Below, in pieces: positions 24,806 through 33,102 of a DNA stretch of 64,000 nucleotides (position 1 is the first letter of the stretch; each line of letters starts with the position of its first letter). The stretch lies in contig NZ_JAIQZK010000003.1 in assembly GCF_020075545.1 (NCBI RefSeq), positions 124,001 through 188,000 on the forward strand, given 5' to 3'. A program made the position numbers and the translations under genes. Source of the stretch: Nocardioides sp. TRM66260-LWL. Lineage in GTDB: Bacteria > Actinomycetota > Actinomycetes > Propionibacteriales > Nocardioidaceae. The notes under the pieces are model-generated. The model saw nothing but the letters and a program-made list of their open reading frames with translations, was not told the origin of the DNA and did not search any database.

Positions 24806-26278
24806 TCAGGCCGCCTCGGTCGCCAGCGCGTCCGCCGGCGCGGTCGGGGCGAGGTCGGCGACCGGGTGCGTCGTGCGAGCGCGACGCTCGGCCCGCAGCA
24901 GTGCGACGGCGCCGAGGACGGCGACCGCGCCGAGCGCCGCCGCGGTGAGGAACGCGGCCGCGAGCCCCGGCACGATCTGCCCGGGCACGGCACCGGCCGC
25001 GTAGACCGAGACGATCGCCGCGACGCCGATCGCGCCGCCCAGCTGCTGCATGGTCTGCAGCAGGCCGGAGGCCGCGCCGGCGTGCTCGGGCTCCACGCCG
25101 AGCAGCACCGTGCGGGTGATCGGCATGAACATCAGCCCGGCGCCGAGGCCGTTGAGCAGCATCGGCACCAGCACCGCCGGCGCGTAGGCGGAGCCGGCGT
25201 CGAGCCGGCTGAGCAGCAGGTAGCTGGCCGTCACCGACAGGCTGCCGGCGAGCAGCAGCGGACCGGCGCCGATGCGCTCGACGAGCCGCGGGGTGATCCG
25301 GCTGACGGCGAAGATCGAGAGGCTCAGCGGGAGGAACGCCAGGCCCGTCTCGACCGGGCCGAGACCGAGCACCCCCTCGTCGAACTGCACCACCAGGAAG
25401 AACACCGCCAGCTGGCCGGCCATCAGCATCGCCATCATCGCCAGCGCGGCGACCCGGCGGCGGTCGCGCAGCAGGGCCGGCTGGATGATCGGGTGGGCGA
25501 TGCGGGTCTCGGTGCGCGCCAGGACGGCGACCAGCGCGGCCCCCAGGGCGAGCCCGCCCAGGGTGCGGGCCGACGTCCAGCCCTGCTCGGGGGCGCCGAT
25601 GAGCGACCACACGACCGCCACGGCGCCGAGGGTGGCGGTCGTGGCGCCGACGACGTCGAAGCGGCCCGGGCGGCGCGGGGTCTCGCTCACGACCCGCCCG
25701 ACGAGCACGAGCACGGCCAGCCCGATCGGCACGTTGATGAACAGCGTCCAGCGCCAGGACCCCAGGTCGGTGACCACGCCGCCGAGCAGCAGGCCCAGGG
25801 AGGCGCCGCCCGAGGAGACGGCCGCGAACAGCGCGAAGGCCCGCGAGCGCGCGGCGTCGTCCGGAGCGCTGGTGGTGAGCAGGGCCAGGACGCTCGGCGC
25901 GGCCAGCGCCGCGCCGACGCCCTGGGCGGCCCGGGCGGCGACGAGCTCGCCCGGGCTCTGGGCGAGACCGCCGAGCAGGGAGGCGAGGGTGAAGAGGGCC
26001 AGGCCGACGGTGAAGAGCCGGCGGCGGCCCAGCACGTCGCCGAGGCGACCGCCGAGGAGCAGCAGCCCGCCGAAGGCGAGGGTGTAGCCGTTGAGCACCC
26101 AGGAGAGGGACGCGGGGCCGAAGCCGAGGTCGGTGCCGATGTGCGGCAGGGCGACGTTCACGACAGTGGCGTCGAGCACCAGCATCAGCTGGGCGACGAG
26201 GACGACGGCGATGCCCGTGGCGGCGCGGGTGGCGCCGTCGGGCAGGTCGACCGGGAGGTCTCGGGAGTGAGCAGACAT
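24806..26278 (-). CDS. MFS multidrug exporter, DHA2 (EmrB/QacA) family
   Basis: The 490-residue protein has about 14 membrane segments, VLDATVVNVALPHIG in helix 1, GGRLGDVLGRRRLF (motif A) and a motif C-like stretch SSGGASLGLLLGGVV. It is a proton-driven drug exporter. The ATG at 26278 is chosen over the far upstream in-frame ATG at 26446 because the latter would run through the operator and the divergent tetR start. It is divergent from a TetR gene, with two symmetric sites between, so it is probably repressed by that protein. Confidence 0.9.
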   Translation of the reverse strand: MSAHSRDLPVDLPDGATRAATGIAVVLVAQLMLVLDATVVNVALPHIGTDLGFGPASLSWVLNGYTLAFGGLLLLGGRLGDVLGRRRLFTVGLALFTLASLLGGLAQSPGELVAARAAQGVGAALAAPSVLALLTTSAPDDAARSRAFALFAAVSSGGASLGLLLGGVVTDLGSWRWTLFINVPIGLAVLVLVGRVVSETPRRPGRFDVVGATTATLGAVAVVWSLIGAPEQGWTSARTLGGLALGAALVAVLARTETRIAHPIIQPALLRDRRRVAALAMMAMLMAGQLAVFFLVVQFDEGVLGLGPVETGLAFLPLSLSIFAVSRITPRLVERIGAGPLLLAGSLSVTASYLLLSRLDAGSAYAPAVLVPMLLNGLGAGLMFMPITRTVLLGVEPEHAGAASGLLQTMQQLGGAIGVAAIVSVYAAGAVPGQIVPGLAAAFLTAAALGAVAVLGAVALLRAERRARTTHPVADLAPTAPADALATEAA

Positions 26279-26329
26279 GCCAGGGGTGTCCTGTTCTGGC
26301 CGGGGCGGCCGACGTAGACTTCGAGAAGC

Positions 26330-26339
26330 GGAGATCTCC
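26330..26339. promoter_or_regulatory. Candidate TetR half operator GGAGATCTCC
   Basis: A 10-bp perfect palindrome in the exporter/tetR gap. Its GGAGA/TCTCC arms match those of the longer site at 26360-26376, with the 3-base centre missing, so it may be a secondary site or chance. Confidence 0.35.
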
Positions 26340-26359
26340 TCCGCATCGAGAAGGACAAT

Positions 26360-26376
26360 ACGGAGACAGTCTCCGT
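26360..26376. promoter_or_regulatory. Candidate TetR operator
   Basis: ACGGAGAC, a central A and GTCTCCGT form a perfect 17-bp palindrome, 26 bases before the tetR start and 82 bases from the exporter start. Length and arm sequence suit a TetR-family dimer. Confidence 0.7.
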
Positions 26377-26402
26377 TTAGCAACCCGGACCGGAGGTGTC
26401 CC

Positions 26403-26954
26403 ATGCGCGCGGACGCGCTGCGCAACCGGACGCGCATCATCGACACCGCACGCGAGGTCTTCCGCGAGCAGGGCTACGACGCCTCGCTCGACGAGATCGC
26501 CAAGCGCGCCGGCGTCGGCGCCGGCACCCTCTACCGCCACTTCCCGACCCGCGACGCGCTGCTCGACGCGATCATGCAGACCTGGGTCGACCGCGTGGAG
26601 GAGGCCGCCGAGAAGGCGCTGGCCTTCGAGGGCCCGCCGCGCGAGCTGCTCCTCGGCTGGTTCGACGTCTACGTCGGGCTGATCAGCCTGCACCGGGGCG
26701 GGCCGGCCAAGATCACCTCGGCCCTCGGCGACCCCGACTCGCCGATCCGCACCAAGTGCGAGGTGCTCACCGGGGCCTTCGAGCGCGTCATGCAACGCCT
26801 GCGCGACGCCGACGCGCTGCGCGAGGGCGTCGACACCGTGCAGGCCGCCCGGCTCGTCGGCGGCGTCGCGACCGTCGCGGACGACGGTGGGCTCGACGCT
26901 GCGGCAGTGCGTCCGCTGCTGGTGGTCGTCGCCGACGGCCTGCTGCGGGCCTGA
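26403..26954 (+). CDS. TetR family transcriptional regulator (local repressor)
   Basis: The 183-residue protein has the TetR helix-turn-helix at residues 10-55 (RIIDTAREVFREQGYDASLDEIAKRAGVGAGTLYRHFPTRDALLDA, given here as one domain) and an all-helical ligand domain. The ATG at 26403 has GGAGG seven bases upstream. Divergent from a drug exporter with a 17-bp palindrome between, it most likely represses the exporter and itself; the inducer is unknown. Confidence 0.9.
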   Translation: MRADALRNRTRIIDTAREVFREQGYDASLDEIAKRAGVGAGTLYRHFPTRDALLDAIMQTWVDRVEEAAEKALAFEGPPRELLLGWFDVYVGLISLHRGGPAKITSALGDPDSPIRTKCEVLTGAFERVMQRLRDADALREGVDTVQAARLVGGVATVADDGGLDAAAVRPLLVVVADGLLRA

Positions 26955-27058
26955 GCCCTCCCCGGCACGTTCCCGGCCACCCCCGGCCGCCACGCAGCCG
27001 CTCGGACGCCGGCGTCCCGCGGCCCGGCGTCGGGTCACCGGACGCCACGGGTCACCGA

Positions 27059-27064
27059 TAGATT
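27059..27064 (+). promoter_or_regulatory. -10 box of purL (leaderless)
   Basis: TAGATT, six bases (GCAGCC), then the GTG of purL at 27071. Confidence 0.65.
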
Positions 27065-27070
27065 GCAGCC

Positions 27071-29344
27071 GTGCTGGACACCGTCGCCGTCGCCGCCTCC
27101 GATCCCGACCGCGAGCAGCCCTGGGCCGATCTCGGCCTCAAGGCCGACGAGTACGAGCGGATCCGCGAGATCCTCGGCCGCCGGCCCACCAGCTCCGAGC
27201 TCGCGATGTACTCGGTGATGTGGAGCGAGCACTGCTCCTACAAGTCCTCCAAGGTGCACCTCAAGCAGTTCTCGGAGATCCCGCAGGAGACCCCCATCGG
27301 TCCGATGCTCGCCGGCATCGGCGAGAACGCCGGCGTCATCGACATCGGCCAGGGCTACGCGGTGAGCTTCAAGGTCGAGTCGCACAACCACCCCAGCTAC
27401 GTCGAGCCGTACCAGGGCGCGGCCACCGGCGTCGGCGGCATCGTGCGCGACATCATCGCGATGGGTGCGCGTCCGGTCGCGGTGATGGACCCCCTGCGCT
27501 TCGGCCCGCTCGACGCCCCCGACACCCACCGCGTGCTGCCGGGCATCGTCGCCGGGGTCGGCGGCTACGGCAACTGCCTGGGCCTGCCCAACATCGGCGG
27601 CGAGGCCGTCTTCGACGAGACCTACCTCGGCAACCCGCTGGTCAACGCGCTCTGCGTCGGCGTGCTCCGGCACGAGGACCTCCACCTGGCCAAGGCCAGC
27701 GGCGTCGGCAACCAGGTCGTGCTCTACGGCGCCCGCACCGGCGGCGACGGCATCGGCGGCGTCTCCGTGCTCGCCTCGGAGACCTTCTCCGAGGACGGCC
27801 CCGCCAAGCGCCCCAGCGTGCAGGTCGGCGACCCGTTCATGGAGAAGCTGCTCATCGAGTGCACGCTGGAGATCTTCGCCGCGGGCCTGGTCGCCGGCAT
27901 CCAGGACCTCGGCGGCGCGGGCCTCTCCTGCGCCACCTCCGAGCTGGCCAGCGCCGGCGACGGCGGCATGCGGGTCGACCTCGACCGCGTCCCGCTGCGC
28001 GACTCCCGGCTGGCTCCCGAGGAGATCCTCATGAGCGAGAGCCAGGAGCGGATGATGGCCGTCGTCGAGCCCGGCGACGTCGAGGCCTTCCTGGCCATCT
28101 GCGCGAAGTGGGAGGTCGACGCCGTCGTCATCGGCGAGGTCACCGACACCGGCCGGCTCGAGATCGACTGGCACGGCGAGCGGGTCGTCGACGTGCCGCC
28201 GCGCTCGGTGGCCCACGACGGTCCGACCTACCACCGTCCCCTCGCCCGGCCGGCGGCCCAGGACGCCCTCCAGGCCGACGCCGCCGAGGCGCTGCCCCGC
28301 CCGTCCAGCGGCGCGGAGCTCGAGGACACCCTGCTCCGGCTCGCGGCCTCGCCGAACCTGTGCGACAAGTCGTGGATCACCGACCAGTACGACCGGTACG
28401 TGCAGGGCAACACCGTGCTGGCCCAGCCCAGCGACAGCGGCATGGTGCGGGTCGACGAGGAGACCCACCTCGGCGTCGCCGTCTCCACCGACTGCAACGG
28501 CCGCTTCGCGCGCCTGGACCCCTACGAGGGCGCGCGGCTCGCGCTCGCCGAGTCGTACCGCAACGTCGCCACCGGCGGGGCGCAGCCGCTGGCGATCTCC
28601 GACTGCCTCAACTTCGGCTCCCCGGAGGACCCCGGCGTCATGTGGCAGTTCGCCGAGGCCTGCCGCGGCCTCAAGGACGGCTGCCTCGAGCTCGGCGTGC
28701 CGGTCACCGGCGGCAACGTCTCGCTCTACAACCAGACCGGCGACACCGCGATCCTGCCCACCCCCGTCGTCGCCGTGCTCGGCGTCATCGACGACGTTCG
28801 CCGCCGCACGCCGTCGGCCTGGTCGGCCGCCGGCGAGACGATCGTCCTGCTCGGCGAGACCCGCGAGGAGCTCTCCGGCTCCGAGTGGGCCCACGTCGTC
28901 CACGGCCACCTCGGCGGCCGCCCGCCGCGCGTCGACCTCGCCGCCGAGAAGGCGCTGGCGTCGCTGCTGCGCGCCGCCGGGCCCGAGCGGGGCCTGCTCA
29001 CCGCCGCCCACGACCTCTCCGACGGCGGTCTCGCCCAGGCGCTGGTCGAGGCGGGGCTGCGGCACATGGTCGGCGCCGAGGTCGACCTCGCGTCGGTGGC
29101 GGGCGGGGACGCCTTCCTCGCGCTCTTCGCCGAGTCGGCCGGACGCGTGCTCGTCACCGTCGCCGACGACGACCGCGACGCCCTGCTCGCGCTCGCCGCC
29201 GACCACGGCGTCCCGGCCGCGGCGATCGGCCGCACCGGCGGCGACTCGCTGGTCGTCGCGAACGGCGAGGACGCGCTCTTCGCGACGCCGCTGCTCGAGG
29301 TGCGCTCGCGCTGGATGGCGACGCTGCCGGCGGCGCTGGCCTGA
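27071..29344 (+). CDS. purL: Phosphoribosylformylglycinamidine synthase subunit PurL
   Basis: PurL is the catalytic subunit that converts FGAR to FGAM with ATP and ammonia from PurQ. The 757-residue length is that of the small, multi-subunit form. Motifs: [12 protein letters not shown] near residue 53, the metal-binding [32 protein letters not shown], and the second half with [26 protein letters not shown] and [15 protein letters not shown]. The GTG start is set by the leaderless box. It is on a separate transcript from purS-purQ. Confidence 0.95.
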   Translation: MLDTVAVAASDPDREQPWADLGLKADEYERIREILGRRPTSSELAMYSVMWSEHCSYKSSKVHLKQFSEIPQETPIGPMLAGIGENAGVIDIGQGYAVSFKVESHNHPSYVEPYQGAATGVGGIVRDIIAMGARPVAVMDPLRFGPLDAPDTHRVLPGIVAGVGGYGNCLGLPNIGGEAVFDETYLGNPLVNALCVGVLRHEDLHLAKASGVGNQVVLYGARTGGDGIGGVSVLASETFSEDGPAKRPSVQVGDPFMEKLLIECTLEIFAAGLVAGIQDLGGAGLSCATSELASAGDGGMRVDLDRVPLRDSRLAPEEILMSESQERMMAVVEPGDVEAFLAICAKWEVDAVVIGEVTDTGRLEIDWHGERVVDVPPRSVAHDGPTYHRPLARPAAQDALQADAAEALPRPSSGAELEDTLLRLAASPNLCDKSWITDQYDRYVQGNTVLAQPSDSGMVRVDEETHLGVAVSTDCNGRFARLDPYEGARLALAESYRNVATGGAQPLAISDCLNFGSPEDPGVMWQFAEACRGLKDGCLELGVPVTGGNVSLYNQTGDTAILPTPVVAVLGVIDDVRRRTPSAWSAAGETIVLLGETREELSGSEWAHVVHGHLGGRPPRVDLAAEKALASLLRAAGPERGLLTAAHDLSDGGLAQALVEAGLRHMVGAEVDLASVAGGDAFLALFAESAGRVLVTVADDDRDALLALAADHGVPAAAIGRTGGDSLVVANGEDALFATPLLEVRSRWMATLPAALA

Positions 29345-29387
29345 CGGAGGCCCATCCGGCCCGGCGCCCCGCGTCGAACCCCTGGGC

Positions 29388-30242
29388 GTGCGTCGTCGTA
29401 GCCTGCTGACCCTGCCCGCCCTCGGCCTCGCGGCGCTCGCCGCGGCCTGCGGGGTGGGCTCGAGGAGGGAGACCGCCATGGACGCGCCCAGCGACGACGC
29501 CGTCACCCGCCGCATCCCCTACGGCACCGACCCCAGCCAGTTCGGCGACCTCTACCTGCCCGGCGGCACGCCGCGCGGCCTGGTCGTGGTCGTCCACGGC
29601 GGGTTCTGGCGCAGCGAGTACGGCCTCGACCTCGGCGCGCCGCTGGCCCGCTCGCTGGTCGGCCGCGGCTGGGCGGCGTGGAACGTCGAGTACCGCCGCG
29701 TCGGCGGCGGCACCGGCGGGGGCGGCGGCACGCCCCAGACCTTCGACGACGTCGCCGCCGCGCTGGCCGCCGTCGCCGACCTCGACCCGGCGCTCGCGGG
29801 CCTCGACGTCGTCGTCGGGCTCGGCCACTCCGCCGGCGGACACCTCGTCACCTGGGCCGGCGGCCGCGGCGGCGGCGGGGTGCTCACGCACGTGATCTCG
29901 CAGGCCGGCGTCGTCGACCTGGCCTCGGCTGCGTCCGAGCGGCTCGGCGGGGGCGCGGTGCAGGCGCTGCTCGGCCACCCCTACGGCCCCGGCGACGCCC
30001 GCTGGGACCCGATCGCCCAGGTGCCGCTGGACGTGCCGGTGTGGTGCGTGCACGGCGGCGACGACGACATCGTGCCGCCCAGTCAGTCCGAGGCCTACGT
30101 CGCGGCGGCCACCGAGGCGGGCGCGCGCGCCGAGCTGGTGCGGGTCGACGGCGACCACTTCGCGGTCATCGACCCGGGCTCCTCGGCCTGGGCCCGCACG
30201 CTGGAGGTCCTCGAGGGCATCGCGCCCGGGGGCGGGGCCTGA
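29388..30242 (+). CDS. Alpha/beta hydrolase, probable Tat-type lipoprotein
   Basis: The 284-residue protein has the hydrolase fold: oxyanion-hole region VVVVHGGFWRSEYG, nucleophile GLGHSAGGHLV, acid in VWCVHGGDDDIVP and histidine in VDGDHFAVIDPG. The product is likely an esterase or lipase of the BD-FAE/kynurenine formamidase-like group. With the GTG at 29388 the N-terminus reads RRRS, a hydrophobic core and LAAAC, a Tat/lipoprotein signal. An alternative ATG at 29478 has AGGAGG 9 bases upstream and would give a cytosolic 254-residue form. I prefer the longer because such a clean signal is unlikely by chance. Confidence 0.75.
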   Translation: MRRRSLLTLPALGLAALAAACGVGSRRETAMDAPSDDAVTRRIPYGTDPSQFGDLYLPGGTPRGLVVVVHGGFWRSEYGLDLGAPLARSLVGRGWAAWNVEYRRVGGGTGGGGGTPQTFDDVAAALAAVADLDPALAGLDVVVGLGHSAGGHLVTWAGGRGGGGVLTHVISQAGVVDLASAASERLGGGAVQALLGHPYGPGDARWDPIAQVPLDVPVWCVHGGDDDIVPPSQSEAYVAAATEAGARAELVRVDGDHFAVIDPGSSAWARTLEVLEGIAPGGGA

Positions 30243-30637
30243 TGCCGGCGCGGCTGCGGCCCGCCGATCCCGCCGACGTCGCCGCCGCGCTCGCGCGGCA
30301 CCGTGCGGGCGCCGCCGAGCGGGCCGACCTGCGGCTGCTCGTCAAGCACGTCCTGGCGGTGCTCGAGACCCGGGCGCCCGGACGCTCGGTGGAGGTGCGC
30401 GTGCCGCCGTACGCCGCCGTCCAGATCATCGAGGGCGTGCGCCACACCCGTGGCACCCCGCCGGCGGTCGTCGAGACCGACGCCGCGACGCTGATCGCGC
30501 TGGCCACCGGCGAGCTCGACTGGGCCGACGCCGAGGAGTCGCGCGCGGTGCGCGCGAGCGGCGAGCGCGCCGACCTGACGCCCTACCTGCCGATCCTGCC
30601 CGGCCCCGCGCCGGAGAGCAGGATGAGCGCCTCGTAG
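30242..30637 (+). CDS. Sterol carrier (SCP2-like) family protein
   Basis: A 131-residue protein resembling the small sterol-carrier family proteins found beside purL and purF in actinobacteria: VEVRVPPYAAVQIIEGVRHTRGTPPAVVETD split over residues 58-82, LIALATGELDWADA and RASGERADLTPYLPI. It may bind a lipid or a purine intermediate; no function is proven. It starts on the last base of the hydrolase stop (TGATG). Its last 55 bases overlap the end of the convergent TetR gene. Confidence 0.75.
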   Translation: MPARLRPADPADVAAALARHRAGAAERADLRLLVKHVLAVLETRAPGRSVEVRVPPYAAVQIIEGVRHTRGTPPAVVETDAATLIALATGELDWADAEESRAVRASGERADLTPYLPILPGPAPESRMSAS

Positions 30638-31149
30638 CGGTCCATCAGCCGCTCGAGCTCGGCGAGGTCGGTGACGTCGCGGGCCTGCTGGAAGCCCACC
30701 AGCACGGTGAGGCCGACCAGGGCGAGGTCGTCGGCGTCGGCGCCCGGGGCCACCGCGGAGATCGCCGAGCGGAGCACCGTCAGCCGCTCCTCGTCGACGC
30801 TCGCCTGCGCCTCGGCCACCGCGGCGTCCCGCAGGGCCCAGGAGCGTACGCGCGCCTCGAAGGCGTGGGGGAGGCCCACGGCGGTGCGCTTGAGCACCGC
30901 GATGGCGTCCTCGGCCGACTCCAGGTCGAGCAGGGCGTCGGCCACCTGCCGGGTCGTCTCCTGGCGCCAGGCGGCGAGCACGTCGCGCAGCAGCACGCCG
31001 AGCCCGTCGTAGTGGTGGTAGAAGGAGCCGGTGGTGACGCCGAGGCGCTCGCACACGCGTCCGACCTTGAGCCCGTCGGGACCCACCTCGGCGATGAGCT
31101 CCATGGCCGCGCGCACGAAGTCGTCGCGATCACGGCGGGGTGCGGGCAC
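30583..31149 (-). CDS. TetR family transcriptional regulator
   Basis: The 188-residue protein has an N-terminal helix-turn-helix (DDFVRAAMELIAEVGPDGLKVGRVCERLGVTTGSFYHHYDG, one domain of about residues 8-48) and a helical ligand domain. Two adjacent GTG codons are possible; 31149 leaves 7 bases from AGGAGG (31157-31162), 31152 leaves 4. A TAGGCT box and an imperfect 14-bp palindrome lie upstream, suggesting self-control. Its target is unclear, since its neighbours are another TetR gene and the SCP protein. Confidence 0.85.
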   Translation of the reverse strand: MPAPRRDRDDFVRAAMELIAEVGPDGLKVGRVCERLGVTTGSFYHHYDGLGVLLRDVLAAWRQETTRQVADALLDLESAEDAIAVLKRTAVGLPHAFEARVRSWALRDAAVAEAQASVDEERLTVLRSAISAVAPGADADDLALVGLTVLVGFQQARDVTDLAELERLMDRYEALILLSGAGPGRIGR

Positions 31150-31180
31150 CACGGGTCCTCCTGTCCTGGACGGAGGTGGG

Positions 31181-31186
31181 AGCCTA
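31181..31186 (-). promoter_or_regulatory. -10 box of the tetR gene at 30583-31149
   Basis: TAGGCT on the minus strand, 31 bases before the start codon. Confidence 0.5.
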
Positions 31187-31193
31187 CGTCGGT

Positions 31194-31207
31194 GCACACA
31201 TGTGCGC
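31194..31207. promoter_or_regulatory. Imperfect palindrome upstream of tetR
   Basis: GCACACATGTGCGC pairs at six of seven positions and lies 7 bases behind the -10 box, between -10 and -35. This is a usual place for an autoregulatory operator. Confidence 0.4.
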
Positions 31208-31307
31208 TGATCTCCCGAGGGGTGGTGGCAGCCTCGCACGGACCTCGCCCGCCCGCCCATCGCGGCGGCCGCCCGGCCGGGTGAGCCGACGGCGGGGGAG
31301 AATGCGC

Positions 31308-31961
31308 TCAGGCGAGGAAGCGCGGGCTCACCGCGTCGGCCGCGGCGGAGATGTGCTCGACGAGCGTGTCGACGTCGACGCCGATCAGCCCGGAGCGCCA
31401 GGCGAGCACCACCTCGACGAATCCGCCGATGCCCACGAGCACGCCGACCCGGAGCGCCGTCTCGTCGACGTCGGCGCGCAGGCGCGGCCGGAGCAGGTCG
31501 ATCAGCAGGTCGCAGGTGAGCTGGATGGTCTCGCGGCGTCGCTGCTCGAGGAGGACGCTGCCCGCGTGGTCGCCGAAGAGGATCTGCGCCTCGGCCGGGT
31601 CGTCGGCGATCTCGTGCAGCACCCGCTCGAGCACGTGCCGCAGCTGGGCGTCGGGATCCTCGCTCGCGTGGGACGCGATCGCCTCGACGAGAGTGGCGAA
31701 GGTGCGCTCGCGGACGACGTCCCACACCGCGGCGAGCAGCTCCTCCCGATCGCGGAACGACTCGTAGAAGTAGCGGTCGGTGAGCCCGGCGCGGGCGCAC
31801 ACCCCGCGCATCGTGACCGCCGCCCAGCCCTGCTCGCGCCAGGTCTCCCGCGCGGCGGCGACCAGCGCGGCGCGCCGCTCGGTGCGGCGCTCCTCGGCGC
31901 TCTTGCCCCCGTAGCGACGGGTCGAGGCGGCCGGGCGGGAGGGACGAGACGCCGGGCACAC
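31308..31961 (-). CDS. TetR family transcriptional regulator
   Basis: The 217-residue protein has a basic N-terminal arm (STRRYGGKSAEERRTERR) and a helix-turn-helix at about residues 28-75 (WAAVTMRGVCARAGLTDRYFYESFRDREELL). The C-terminal half resembles the TetR_C family with ILFGDHAGSVLLEQRRRETIQL. The GTG start follows GAGACT by 6 bases. It lies upstream of another TetR gene on the same strand, separated by 158 bases with a separate promoter. No target gene is adjacent. Confidence 0.85.
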   Translation of the reverse strand: MCPASRPSRPAASTRRYGGKSAEERRTERRAALVAAARETWREQGWAAVTMRGVCARAGLTDRYFYESFRDREELLAAVWDVVRERTFATLVEAIASHASEDPDAQLRHVLERVLHEIADDPAEAQILFGDHAGSVLLEQRRRETIQLTCDLLIDLLRPRLRADVDETALRVGVLVGIGGFVEVVLAWRSGLIGVDVDTLVEHISAAADAVSPRFLA

Positions 31962-31967
31962 GGCGTC

Positions 31968-31973
31968 AGTCTC
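31968..31973 (-). promoter_or_regulatory. Weak -10 box of the upstream tetR gene (leaderless)
   Basis: GAGACT on the minus strand, six bases (GACGCC) before the GTG at 31961. Confidence 0.35.
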
Positions 31974-32041
31974 GCAGGGGGCGGGCGACGTCCGGGCGTC
32001 CCCGCGGTGAAAAGGGGTGAGGCGGGTTCGGCGGGAGCGGA

Positions 32042-32047
32042 TAGGGT
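32042..32047 (+). promoter_or_regulatory. -10 box of the STAS gene (leaderless)
   Basis: TAGGGT, six bases (CCGAAC), ATG at 32054. Confidence 0.65.
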
Positions 32048-32053
32048 CCGAAC

Positions 32054-32431
32054 ATGTTCGCGATCTCTGTCCTGGACGAGGGCGGCCGCTCGGTCATCGT
32101 CTGCCGCGGCGAGGTCGACCTCGTCAGCACCGCCGAGTTCCGCACGGTGATCGGTGAGCAGATCATCGAGGGCCGGGTCAACCTGGTCGTCGACCTCTCC
32201 GAGGTCTCCTTCCTCGACTCCTCCGGCCTCGGCGCCCTGGTGGCGGCCCGTCGCAAGGCGCGCGCGTTCAAGGGCAGCCTCGTCCTGGTCGCGGCGCACC
32301 CCACCGTGCTGCGGCTGCTGCGCGTCACCGCGCTCGACCGGGTCTTCGCCGTGCACCCGACGCGCGAGGCCGCGCTGGCGGCCCCGATCCCGTCGTCGAC
32401 CGCCGAGGTCGACGTGCCCGAGCCGGCCTGA
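32054..32431 (+). CDS. STAS-domain anti-sigma factor antagonist
   Basis: The 125-residue protein is a single STAS domain: GRSVIVCRGEVDLVSTAEFR, then VVDLSEVSFLDSSGLGALV, where the DSSGLG motif (D55-S56-S57-G58) carries the phosphorylatable serine of the SpoIIAA/RsbV group. A short acidic tail follows. It should bind a kinase-type anti-sigma factor when unphosphorylated. No anti-sigma kinase or sigma factor is encoded nearby. It is convergent with a receiver-only gene, with no bases between the two stop codons. Confidence 0.9.
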   Translation: MFAISVLDEGGRSVIVCRGEVDLVSTAEFRTVIGEQIIEGRVNLVVDLSEVSFLDSSGLGALVAARRKARAFKGSLVLVAAHPTVLRLLRVTALDRVFAVHPTREAALAAPIPSSTAEVDVPEPA

Positions 32432-32812
32432 TCAGGCGGGGTCGGCCTGCCGGCTGACCAGCTCCCCGACCTCGCGGGAGAGGTCGCCCAGGCCGAACGG
32501 CTTGGTCATGTAGCGGTCCGCGCCCGCGGCGAGGCCGCCCTCGACGTCCTGCTCCTGCGCCAGGGCCGTGACCATCAGGATGCGCAGGCCCGCCAGGCCC
32601 GGCTCGGCCCGGCACCGCTCGACGACCTCGAGCCCGGTCAGCGCCGGCATCGAGTTGTCCAGGATCGCCAGGTCGAACCCGCCGGCGCGCAGCGCCTCCC
32701 AGGCGGCCTGGCCGTCGGTGACGGCCTCGAGGTCGTGGCCGTCGCGACGCAGCCGCATGACGATGAGCAGACGGATGTCCTCGTCGTCGTCGGCGATGAG
32801 GATCCGGGCCAC
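32432..32812 (-). CDS. Receiver-only response regulator
   Basis: The 126-residue protein is a complete receiver domain with nothing after it: acidic pocket D8-D9-D10, phosphoacceptor D52 in LAILDNSMPAL, the switch threonine in ILMVTALAQ and the lysine in RYMTKPFGL. It should be phosphorylated and act by protein contact. The GTG start follows TAGCCT by 6 bases. No histidine kinase is nearby; its placement beside a STAS protein and a LuxR regulator suggests a small signalling cluster. Confidence 0.9.
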   Translation of the reverse strand: MARILIADDDEDIRLLIVMRLRRDGHDLEAVTDGQAAWEALRAGGFDLAILDNSMPALTGLEVVERCRAEPGLAGLRILMVTALAQEQDVEGGLAAGADRYMTKPFGLGDLSREVGELVSRQADPA

Positions 32813-32818
32813 GACCTC

Positions 32819-32824
32819 AGGCTA
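32819..32824 (-). promoter_or_regulatory. -10 box of the receiver-only gene (leaderless)
   Basis: TAGCCT on the minus strand, six bases (GAGGTC) before the GTG at 32812. Confidence 0.65.
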
Positions 32825-32904
32825 GCCGTCCGGCGCCGCCACCCTCCGGGGTGGTCTGGGAAGGATGTGGGGACGATGACTTCTCTTCGGGCGCGGATCC
32901 GGAT

Positions 32905-33043
32905 ATCGTGCAGGCGTTCTTGCTGAACACCTCCTGCGGGTGAACCGTCACCAGCGCCGGGTGAGCCTCAGAGAACCTGCTCCGATGGGTGCCTACCCGA
33001 CTGTGAGCAACGAGGCGGTGGGGTTCGTCCCCACCGCCTCGTT
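32905..33043 (+). ncRNA. Candidate small RNA ending at an orphan hairpin
   Basis: The stretch before the strong hairpin at 33009-33043 has no convincing ORF on the plus strand and no plus-strand gene upstream for 470 bases. A possible -10 (TATCGT, 32903-32908) and several short inverted repeats precede the hairpin. The 5' end given is a guess. It does not match 6C, SRP, RNase P or tmRNA as I know them. Reported as a hypothesis. Confidence 0.25.
33009..33043 (+). terminator. Strong hairpin without an upstream gene
   Basis: A perfect 15-bp stem (AACGAGGCGGTGGGG / CCCCACCGCCTCGTT) with a 5-base loop, followed by CCTGTTC. No annotated gene ends here on either strand. Confidence 0.7.
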
Positions 33044-33089
33044 CCTGTTCCCGGGGGCCCGGGGATCGCCGGATCACCTGATCGTCCGG

Positions 33090-33095
33090 TAGGTT
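33090..33095 (+). promoter_or_regulatory. -10 box of the LuxR-type gene (leaderless)
   Basis: TAGGTT, seven bases, then the GTG at 33103. Confidence 0.6.
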
Positions 33096-33102
33096 TCTTC
33101 GG

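Noticed and set aside
24736..24993. Short minus-strand frame over the exporter end and hairpin
   Set aside because: It is out of frame with the exporter, which continues to a stop at 24806 with normal family ending.
27035..29515. An 826-codon minus-strand frame over purL
   Set aside because: Shadow of purL, with no recognisable motif.
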